Both the position numbers and the translations under genes were made by a program. 5,688 nt of DNA from Spirochaetes bacterium RIFOXYC1_FULL_54_7 (GTDB taxonomy: Bacteria; Spirochaetota; Spirochaetia; Treponematales; UBA12059), in contig MIBM01000220.1 of NCBI GenBank assembly GCA_001830645.1, positions 1-5,688 of the forward strand, in the 5' to 3' direction. This document shows positions 1-5,186 of the stretch, piece after piece (the stretch's first letter is position 1; each line of letters opens with the position of its first letter). The notes beneath the pieces were generated by a model. The model did no database searches. It worked only from the letters and a program-made list of their open reading frames with translations, and was not told the origin of the DNA.

Positions 1-192
1 CCCGCGGAGGCGATCGAGGGTCAGGCCAGGCCGACAGTGCTGCAGGGCTTTACCGAGGCCTCCAATGTGAACCCCATTCTGGAAATGGTGCGGATGATAG
101 AAGTAAACCGGGCCTACGAGGCCAACCAGAAGACCATACAGACCCAGGACGCGTCACTCGGCAAGCTGATAAACGAAGTAGCCAAGGTATAA
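1..192 (+). CDS. flgF: Flagellar basal-body rod protein, FlgF/FlhO-type (C-terminal 63 codons only)
   Basis: The reading frame is open from base 1 to the TAA at 190-192, so the 5' part lies outside the window. The visible end carries the C-terminal rod/hook-family helix: [20 protein letters not shown], then KTIQTQD, close in pattern to the C-terminus of the next gene (SNVSVVREMVSMI, QRAYEFNSKTIQTSD). That helix packs with the N-terminal helix in the axial proteins of the flagellar rod. The FlgB/C/E/F/G paralogues share this domain, so the C-terminus alone does not settle which one it is. The position immediately before flgG favours FlgF, called FlhO in some spirochaetes; a second FlgG-like copy is the alternative. 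The gap to flgG is 16 bases, so the two are almost certainly co-transcribed. Confidence 0.8.
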   Translation, partial: PAEAIEGQARPTVLQGFTEASNVNPILEMVRMIEVNRAYEANQKTIQTQDASLGKLINEVAKV

Positions 193-196
193 AGGA

Positions 197-201
197 TAGG
201 A
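197..201 (+). promoter_or_regulatory. Ribosome binding site of flgG
   Basis: The sequence TAGGA lies 7 bases before the ATG at 209, in the 16-base gap after the preceding stop. It supports the chosen flgG start and translation from a polycistronic message. Confidence 0.6.
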
Positions 202-208
202 CAAGAAT

Positions 209-1003
209 ATGGTACGAAGTCTGTGGACCGCCGCGAGCGGCATGATAGGCCAGCAGGCCAGCATCGACACGATATCCAACAACCTGGCCAACGTTAACAC
301 TTCTGGCTACAAGCGCATGCGCGCGGATTTCGAGGACCTGATCTACCAGACCGTCCGTGTAGCCGGCACCCCGGCCACGGAGGACACGGTGGTTCCTGTG
401 CCGGTGCAGATGGGTCACGGCGTGAAGCTGTCCGCCACCCAGCGCCAGTTTACCCAGGGCAATCTGCAAAATACCGAGAATGTATCGGACATTGCCATCA
501 TGGGCGACGGCTTCTTCCGCATCATGATGTATGACGGCTCCTATGCCTACAGCCGGGACGGCGCCTTCAAGATCGACGCCAATGGCCAGTTCGTGACTTC
601 CAATGGCTACAAGCTGATGCCCGAGGTGATACTGCCCGAGGATTTCATACCCGAGACTTTGTCCATCAGCCAGGACGGGCGCATCAATGTGAAGGTGCCC
701 GGCCAGGACGACCCGGTGGACGTGGGGCGGCTGGAACTGTACCGCTTCCCCAACCCGGTGGGTCTGACGGCGGTGGGCGAGAACCTGTTCAAAATCTCCA
801 ACGCCTCCGGCGACGCCCTGCCCGGCCGCCCGGGCTTTGACGGCATGGGCAAGACCATCCACCGCTTCCTGGAAATGTCCAACGTGTCGGTGGTGCGGGA
901 GATGGTGAGCATGATAACCGCCCAGCGCGCCTACGAGTTCAACTCCAAGACCATCCAGACCAGCGACAACATGCTGGGCACCGCCACCAACCTGAAGCGC
1001 TAA
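209..1003 (+). CDS. flgG: Flagellar basal-body distal rod protein FlgG
   Basis: FlgG builds the distal part of the flagellar rod, the drive shaft between the MS-ring and hook; in spirochaetes this lies in the periplasm. The product is 264 residues, close to the roughly 260 usual for FlgG. It starts MVRSLWTAASGMIGQQ and has the rod-family signature SNNLANVNTSGYK at residues 23-35. A central domain follows, with SDIAIMGDGFFRI and YAYSRDGAFKIDANGQFVTS recognisable. The C-terminal helix (SNVSVVREMVSMI, QRAYEFNSKTIQTSD) occupies about residues 224-255. The acidic stretch RADFEDLIYQT at 38-48 follows the N-terminal motif and resembles the insert typical of FlgG. There is no signal peptide, as expected for a substrate of the flagellar type III export system. 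The start is set by the upstream TAGGA and by agreement with FlgG N-termini. The next gene begins 11 bases after the stop. Confidence 0.96.
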   Translation: MVRSLWTAASGMIGQQASIDTISNNLANVNTSGYKRMRADFEDLIYQTVRVAGTPATEDTVVPVPVQMGHGVKLSATQRQFTQGNLQNTENVSDIAIMGDGFFRIMMYDGSYAYSRDGAFKIDANGQFVTSNGYKLMPEVILPEDFIPETLSISQDGRINVKVPGQDDPVDVGRLELYRFPNPVGLTAVGENLFKISNASGDALPGRPGFDGMGKTIHRFLEMSNVSVVREMVSMITAQRAYEFNSKTIQTSDNMLGTATNLKR

Positions 1004-1006
1004 GGA
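1002..1006 (+). promoter_or_regulatory. Ribosome binding site of the flgJ-like gene, overlapping the flgG stop
   Basis: AAGGA starts inside the flgG TAA and sits 8 bases before the ATG at 1015. The overlap suggests translational coupling between the two genes. Confidence 0.65.
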
Positions 1007-1014
1007 TTAGCTAG

Positions 1015-1344
1015 ATGACCATAGACAGCGCGACCCTGGCCTACCATAACCGCCCCCTCAAGACGCCGACCGCCCTTCAGGGCTCGGGCGCCCGCATGGC
1101 TCCCAACGCACCGGTGGACCGCAATTCCCCGCTGTACAAGCAGTGCCAGGAGTTCGAGCAGATCTTCATGAAGATGATGCTCAAGGAGATGCGCGGCAGC
1201 CTGGGCAAAGACACCCTGATGAGCGGTGGCTATGCCGAGGAGATCTTCCAGGACATGCTGAACGACGAGTATGCCACCAGCCTGACCAAGAGCGCCGGAT
1301 TCGGGTTGGCGGATCAGGTATACAGGGAACTGGCAAGGATCTGA
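1015..1344 (+). CDS. flgJ: Rod-binding protein, FlgJ N-terminal domain type (no muramidase domain)
   Basis: This 109-residue protein matches the rod-binding (FlgJ N-terminal) domain. Seen directly are the core helix CQEFEQIFMKMMLKEMR at residues 44-60, a second conserved block YAEEIFQDMLNDEYATSL at 73-90, and GFGLADQVYREL at 95-106. In enteric bacteria FlgJ is about 310 residues, with this domain acting as rod cap/scaffold and a C-terminal glucosaminidase opening the peptidoglycan. Here the protein stops after the rod-binding domain, a form known in spirochaetes and several other phyla, so this is a family variant, not a truncation. Residues 1-40 look disordered and rich in Pro and Ala. It follows flgG by 11 bases and is the last gene of the block before a hairpin. 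A wall-cutting partner must be encoded elsewhere. Confidence 0.9.
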   Translation: MTIDSATLAYHNRPLKTPTALQGSGARMAPNAPVDRNSPLYKQCQEFEQIFMKMMLKEMRGSLGKDTLMSGGYAEEIFQDMLNDEYATSLTKSAGFGLADQVYRELARI

Positions 1345-1346
1345 CC

Positions 1347-1373
1347 ACCCGGCGCTGGGCTGAAGCGCCGGGT
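1347..1373. terminator. Perfect 10-bp hairpin between convergent operons, possible bidirectional terminator
   Basis: ACCCGGCGCT (1347-1356) and AGCGCCGGGT (1364-1373) form a perfect GC-rich inverted repeat with a 7-base loop. It begins 2 bases after the flgJ-like stop and lies 32 bases past the stop of the convergent oxidoreductase gene. No T-run follows on either strand, so a classical intrinsic terminator is not shown. It may instead stabilise the 3' ends or mark Rho-type termination. The rest of 1345-1405 shows nothing else. Confidence 0.55.
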
Positions 1374-1405
1374 CGGGCGACGCGGACCGGGCACAGACAG
1401 ACGCT

Positions 1406-2581
1406 TTACTTTCTGGCTTTGGACAACTCTTTGTAATACTCGTCATACAGCGTGCAGCCGACATTTTTCTGATCCCCCAGAAGCATTCCACAGCCCGCGC
1501 AGGTGGTGCAGACTTTCACGGTATCCGCCTTGCCGGCCAGAACCTTATCTGGATACGCTGCATCCGCGATGGCTTGGCGGCCAAGACCGATCAGATCGAC
1601 GTTCCCATCGCTCAGGTTTTTCCCCGCCCAGTAGAGCAGGTCATGTCCCTGCAACCCGGAATGCGCGATGCGGCTGTAGCCCGCCCCGATCACGGGTATC
1701 CTGACAGCGTGTTTCACCCGACTCGTCAACCTGAAATGGCGCAGGCAACCTTCCGCGTATGCGGTCCCCGGAAGCAGGATGTCCAGGTTCCCGGCAGCGC
1801 TGCCTGCGGAGACACTGATGATTCCGCAACCAAGCTGTTCCGCCAATGTGACGAAGCGCAGAGGTTCATCCATATCCTCGACTGAACCATCCACGCCGGA
1901 AGAGCCGAACCCCTTCGGCAGGCCGTTGTATGCGGAGAAACGAACGCCGAGGATGAAGTTCCGCGCATCGAGAGCTCTACGGGCACCCTCGACTATCTCG
2001 GAGAAGAAGCGGGTCCTGTTCGCGAAACTGCTGCCGTACTTGCCGGGTCTCTGATTTGCGGGATCGATGAAATCGTTGCCAAGAAAACCATGGGCGAATT
2101 TCAGCTCCGCACCATCAAAACCGGCATCCGCAGCCAGAATGATGCATTTGATGAAACCATCTCGCAGCCCCGCTATTTCGTCATCCGTGAGAACGGTGCA
2201 AGCGCCCGGTTTGTCGTACACGAATACCGGTTTCGCGAAAACGGAATCGGAGAGGGCTCCAGCATGGTCGAGCTGGATCATGAAAAGCGCATCAGGGTTG
2301 GCGGACCGGAAATCCTTCACCAAGGTTTTATAGGCCTCCAGCGTTTTGTCGGAAAGGGTCGGTTGGCTGATACGTGCCCGCGCGTCGCGGGAAATGGCAA
2401 CCGCTTCCATGAAGACGATTCCCGCTCCGCCTCGGGCGTGATTGACGTACCGCTCGATGGTCCGAGCAGTCGGAGCTCCGTCGGCATCCGAATCGTTGCC
2501 TTCCGTCGGAAGTACGACGAAGCGGTTGGGTACAGATTTTCCACCTACCGCGATTGCCCGGGAAAAAACTTCGATGCCCAT
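1406..2581 (-). CDS. NADH:flavin oxidoreductase, Old Yellow Enzyme / 2,4-dienoyl-CoA reductase family, single TIM-barrel with C-terminal Cys cluster
   Basis: The product is 391 residues, consistent with a cytoplasmic FMN-binding TIM-barrel enzyme that uses reduced pyridine nucleotide to reduce an activated C=C or to demethylate or oxidise a small substrate. Visible are PNRFVVLPTEG at 18-28, MIQLDHAG at 101-108 (OYE-type Gln and His near the flavin), GFDGAELKFAHGFLGNDFID at 154-173, the family block KYGSSFANRTRFF at 181-193, and the FMN-phosphate region IGLGRQAIADAAYPDKV at 331-347. The usual active-site pair His-x-x-His/Asn is Lys161-x-x-His164. The C-terminus has Cys358, Cys361, Cys364 and Cys376, in the place of the 4Fe-4S motif of dienoyl-CoA reductase and trimethylamine dehydrogenase. 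The FAD/NAD domains those larger enzymes carry afterwards are missing. The frame extends upstream to an ATG at 2647, but that would overlap the permease by 41 bases; the ATG at 2581 has AAGGA 7 bases upstream and is preferred. It is the last gene of the transporter operon. The substrate is unknown. Confidence 0.9.
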   Translation of the reverse strand: MGIEVFSRAIAVGGKSVPNRFVVLPTEGNDSDADGAPTARTIERYVNHARGGAGIVFMEAVAISRDARARISQPTLSDKTLEAYKTLVKDFRSANPDALFMIQLDHAGALSDSVFAKPVFVYDKPGACTVLTDDEIAGLRDGFIKCIILAADAGFDGAELKFAHGFLGNDFIDPANQRPGKYGSSFANRTRFFSEIVEGARRALDARNFILGVRFSAYNGLPKGFGSSGVDGSVEDMDEPLRFVTLAEQLGCGIISVSAGSAAGNLDILLPGTAYAEGCLRHFRLTSRVKHAVRIPVIGAGYSRIAHSGLQGHDLLYWAGKNLSDGNVDLIGLGRQAIADAAYPDKVLAGKADTVKVCTTCAGCGMLLGDQKNVGCTLYDEYYKELSKARK

Positions 2582-2588
2582 ATTCAAG

Positions 2589-2593
2589 TCCTT
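2589..2593 (-). promoter_or_regulatory. Ribosome binding site that fixes the oxidoreductase start
   Basis: Read on the minus strand this is AAGGA, 7 bases before the ATG at 2581, inside the 25-base gap after the permease stop. It favours the 391-residue product over the 413-residue reading from 2647. Confidence 0.7.
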
Positions 2594-2606
2594 CGGCCGC
2601 GACCAC

Positions 2607-3569
2607 TTATCCCTGTTTTTTACAGGATGTGAAAGCGACGGCCACAATAAGGATGAGACCCTTCAGGAGGATCTGCAGGAAAGAATTGAGTGAAAGCAGA
2701 TTCATCAGATTGTAGAAAACACTGATGATGAGCACGCCTCCGAAAGCGCCAAGAACATTGCCGGTGCCACCCGATAGGGAAACACCGCCTATGACGATGG
2801 CGGTTATCGAATCCAGGTCGTAGCCGACACCCACTTTCGGACCTCCACCGCCCATGCGCGCGGCAAGGAAAATAGCCGCGCAGGAAAAGAGCATGCCGCC
2901 GAAGAGATAGGACAGGAAACGTGTCCTGCCTACATCTATCCCCGAAAGCGCGGAGACGTTGGGGTCAGAACCCACAGCTAGAACCTTGGCACCGAAGCGG
3001 TGTCTCACAAGGACTATATGACAAAGCGCGATGATAAAGCCAAAAAGGACGATGCTCATCGGTACACCCAGTACGCTCCCTTCCGCGATGAAGCGGAAAG
3101 ATCGCGGGATGCCGCCAATAGTCCTCTTGGCGTAAAAGAGGGCGAGCCCCTGGTATATGAGCATCATGGCGAGGGTAGCCATAAAAGGCGTCACCCGCAG
3201 GCGCGCGACGATAATGCCGTTCACCGCACCGATAGCCGCGCCAAGCCCGAGCATGATGGCCACCATGAGCAGCGGGTGCATGAGGGGGTACTTCTGGAAA
3301 ATACCCGCTGCGAGTGAGGTGAGCAAGGAGATGACCGAACCCACCGAGAGGTCAATACCGCCTGCAAGCACGATGAAGGTCTGACCCAGAGCTGCTAGCC
3401 CGAGTCCCACCGGCTGGATGAGGAAAACGTTCCTCAGATTGTCCAGGCCAGAAAACAGTGGAGACGCCACAAGGCTGACGACGATCAATATGGATAGTAT
3501 TATCCAGACCAAGCGCTCGGGTTTTCCTGCGGCATACACCATTTCCTTGAGGGTCGGAATTTTTGTCAT
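2607..3569 (-). CDS. Sugar-type ABC transporter permease, RbsC family (CUT2)
   Basis: This 320-residue, strongly hydrophobic inner-membrane protein would form the translocation channel, probably as a homodimer on the tandem ATPase encoded just upstream. I read about nine to ten membrane segments, roughly at 20-37, 50-69, 74-91, 98-122, 128-146, 168-188, 217-237, 254-266, 271-291 and 297-313. Family marks are LAGGIDLSVGSVISL at 68-82, the cytoplasmic loop GAKVLAVGSDPNVSALSGID at 193-212 that contacts the ATPase, and AIVIGGVSLSGGTGNVLGA at 257-275. The length agrees with RbsC (about 320). The ATG overlaps the ATPase stop as ATGA, and AAGGA lies 8 bases upstream, indicating coupled translation. 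RbsC-type permeases serve ribose, xylose, galactose, polyols, autoinducer-2 and other ligands, so the family does not reveal the substrate. Confidence 0.95.
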   Translation of the reverse strand: MTKIPTLKEMVYAAGKPERLVWIILSILIVVSLVASPLFSGLDNLRNVFLIQPVGLGLAALGQTFIVLAGGIDLSVGSVISLLTSLAAGIFQKYPLMHPLLMVAIMLGLGAAIGAVNGIIVARLRVTPFMATLAMMLIYQGLALFYAKRTIGGIPRSFRFIAEGSVLGVPMSIVLFGFIIALCHIVLVRHRFGAKVLAVGSDPNVSALSGIDVGRTRFLSYLFGGMLFSCAAIFLAARMGGGGPKVGVGYDLDSITAIVIGGVSLSGGTGNVLGAFGGVLIISVFYNLMNLLSLNSFLQILLKGLILIVAVAFTSCKKQG

Positions 3570-5104
3570 GACGGGATTCCTTCGCTGAAGCTGTAGTCGT
3601 GGCCAACTGCCAGGGACATTATGCGTTCCTCTGTGGTCAAGCCCCCACTCTGGTCGATGATGCCTTCTATCCTTCCCGAGCGCATGACCAGTATCCTGTC
3701 CGAAATTCCGATCACCTCCGGGAGATCGGAGGACACCATGAGTATACCGCTACCGGATTCGACCAGGGCGCGCATGATCCTGTAGATCTCGGTCTTCGCA
3801 CCCACATCGATTCCGCGTGTAGGTTCGACGATGATGAAGATGCGGGGCTTTTTCAGGAGCCAGCGCGCGATCAGCATCTTCTGCTGATTGCCGCCCGAGA
3901 GTGTGTCGGCGCGTTGGTTCATGCCGGCGACCTTGATGCCGAGTTCGCCGATTTTTTTGTTCGCCTCTTCGCGTTCTTTCTTTCCCGAAAGAACACCGCC
4001 CCGCAGGAAACGTCCCAGGTCGGCAACCGTGATGTTCACCCGCACCGCCATGGGTCCGAGTATTCCATAATTCTTCCTGTCTTCCGAAATATAGCCGATG
4101 CCTGCGCCGATAGCCTGCCGCACGGACTTTATATTCAAGGTTTTTCCAAGTACTTTTATCTCTCCTGAATCCGCCGCTTCGACGCCAAAAAGGGCCTTCG
4201 CGAGGTCGGTCTGACCCGACCCGGCCATCCCGGCAATACCGAGTATCTCGCCCGCGTGGAGGGAAAAGTCCACGCCGTCCAGCTTCCTTCCCTTCCGCAA
4301 TCCCGAGACAGAAAGAAGCTCTTCCTTCCTTGTCCGGACCGAGGCGGGGAAAAAATCCTTTATTTCCCTACCCACCATCATGCGGATAAGTTCTTCTTTT
4401 GTCGTTTCACAAATATTTTTGGTACCGATGGTTTCCCCATCCTTCATCACCGTTGCCCTATCCGCTATCTCGAATATTTCCTGAAGCATGTGGGAGATAT
4501 AGATAATAGTGACACCGCGCGCCTTGAGAACGCGGATTATCCCGAAGAGGTTTTTCAATTCCTTGTCAGTCAGTGCAGCAGATGGCTCATCCATTATGAG
4601 GACTGTCGCCGTAATGGAGAGGGCCTTCACTATTTCCACTACCTGCTGCTGCACGACCGTCAGATCCTCGATCCTCGCGTCGGGGTCCAGGTCGAAACCT
4701 ATCTCCCGGAGCAGGTTCCCGGTTTCTTTACGGGCGGTCCTCATATCCTTGAAGCCGGCGAGACCCGAAGGCTCCCGGTTAAGGAACACATTCTCTGCCA
4801 CGGTGAAGGTGCGGATAAGACTGAACTCCTGGAAGATGATCGCGATGCCCGCATCCTGCGCCTGACTGGGATTCCTGAAAACCACCGATCCTCCGCTGAA
4901 CAAGATGGTCCCGGAATCAGCCTGGTACACCCCGGACAGTATTTTCATCAGGGTGGATTTCCCTGCGCCGTTCTCTCCCACCAGCGCATGGACCTCGCCC
5001 TTCCTGAACACCATGTCAACTGTATCCAAGGCCAATACACCTGGAAACCTTTTCGTTATACCGGTGAGTTCCAGCACGTTCCCCTCAGCCACGTCCTTGG
5101 ACAT
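3566..5104 (-). CDS. Sugar-type ABC transporter ATP-binding protein with two nucleotide-binding domains (RbsA/MglA/XylG type)
   Basis: The product is 512 residues, near the roughly 500 of RbsA, and energises import through the RbsC-type permease. Domain 1 has Walker A GENGAGKST at 43-51, the Q-loop region IIFQEFSLI at 89-97, the family-typical degenerate signature LTVVQQQVVEIVKAL at 148-162, Walker B VLIMDEPSAALT at 168-179 and switch His at IISH-type YISH, 202-205. Domain 2 has the degenerate Walker A GMAGSGQTDL at 292-301 normal for this family, YISEDRKNYGIL at 338-349, signature LSGGNQQK at 402-409 and Walker B region IFIIVEPTRGIDVGAK at 422-437. There the usual Walker B Asp is Val426 while the following Glu427 is kept. 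The frame extends up to an ATG at 5152, but that codon lies in the stem of an intercistronic hairpin and has no binding site. The ATG at 5104 has GGAAGG 10 bases upstream and gives a normal N-terminus; 5122 is a weaker alternative. Confidence 0.95.
   Translation of the reverse strand: MSKDVAEGNVLELTGITKRFPGVLALDTVDMVFRKGEVHALVGENGAGKSTLMKILSGVYQADSGTILFSGGSVVFRNPSQAQDAGIAIIFQEFSLIRTFTVAENVFLNREPSGLAGFKDMRTARKETGNLLREIGFDLDPDARIEDLTVVQQQVVEIVKALSITATVLIMDEPSAALTDKELKNLFGIIRVLKARGVTIIYISHMLQEIFEIADRATVMKDGETIGTKNICETTKEELIRMMVGREIKDFFPASVRTRKEELLSVSGLRKGRKLDGVDFSLHAGEILGIAGMAGSGQTDLAKALFGVEAADSGEIKVLGKTLNIKSVRQAIGAGIGYISEDRKNYGILGPMAVRVNITVADLGRFLRGGVLSGKKEREEANKKIGELGIKVAGMNQRADTLSGGNQQKMLIARWLLKKPRIFIIVEPTRGIDVGAKTEIYRIMRALVESGSGILMVSSDLPEVIGISDRILVMRSGRIEGIIDQSGGLTTEERIMSLAVGHDYSFSEGIPS
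3578..3582 (-). promoter_or_regulatory. Ribosome binding site of the permease gene, inside the ATPase 3' end
   Basis: AAGGA on the minus strand, 8 bases before the ATG at 3569, within the last codons of the ATPase gene. Together with the ATGA overlap at 3566-3569 it points to translational coupling. Confidence 0.65.
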
Positions 5105-5114
5105 TACACGACCG

Positions 5115-5120
5115 CCTTCC
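5115..5120 (-). promoter_or_regulatory. Probable ribosome binding site of the ABC ATPase gene
   Basis: GGAAGG on the minus strand lies 10 bases before the ATG at 5104. The spacing is somewhat long, but no better site is found for the alternatives at 5122 and 5152. Confidence 0.45.
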
Positions 5121-5141
5121 ATCCAGTTTTTTCCCGGTCCA

Positions 5142-5177
5142 CCTCCCGGCATCCAGCGATAACCAGATGCGGGGAGG
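5142..5177 (-). promoter_or_regulatory. Intercistronic stem-loop between binding-protein and ATPase genes
   Basis: In the transcript, CCTCCCCGCATC (5177 to 5166) pairs with GATGCCGGGAGG (5153 to 5142): 11 base pairs around one C-C mismatch, with a 12-base loop. It begins 9 bases after the binding-protein stop codon and sits in the 82-base gap before the ATPase. There is no T-run after it, so read-through is expected. Such structures after the first gene of importer operons commonly protect the upstream message, so that more binding protein than membrane components is made. That role is inferred here. Confidence 0.6.
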
Positions 5178-5186
5178 CTCGTCTTT

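Noticed and set aside
50..862. Minus-strand open frame (270 codons) opposite flgF/flgG
   Set aside because: It is the antisense shadow of clearly conserved rod-protein genes in GC-rich DNA. The His-, Val- and Ala-rich translation matches no family I recognise.
1015..1344. The flgJ-like gene as a truncated pseudogene lacking its hydrolase domain
   Set aside because: The rod-binding domain is complete, a hairpin follows the stop at once, and stand-alone versions are normal in spirochaetes and other phyla.
2612..2626. Short inverted repeat CCTGT/ACAGG around a T-run near the permease stop, as an internal terminator
   Set aside because: The stem is only 5 bp and lies inside the coding sequence; the A-rich loop in the transcript is just the Lys codons of the C-terminus.
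2090..2632. Plus-strand open frame (180 codons) opposite the oxidoreductase gene
   Set aside because: It is antisense to conserved OYE motifs and shows no domain or credible start context.
2582..2647. N-terminal extension of the oxidoreductase to the ATG at 2647
   Set aside because: It would overlap the permease gene by 41 bases, the added residues resemble no OYE N-terminus, and a well-placed AAGGA precedes the ATG at 2581.
5105..5152. N-terminal extension of the ATPase to the ATG at 5152 or 5122
   Set aside because: The ATG at 5152 is inside the intercistronic stem and has no ribosome site. The one at 5122 has only a weak purine stretch before it. The family N-terminus fits the start at 5104.
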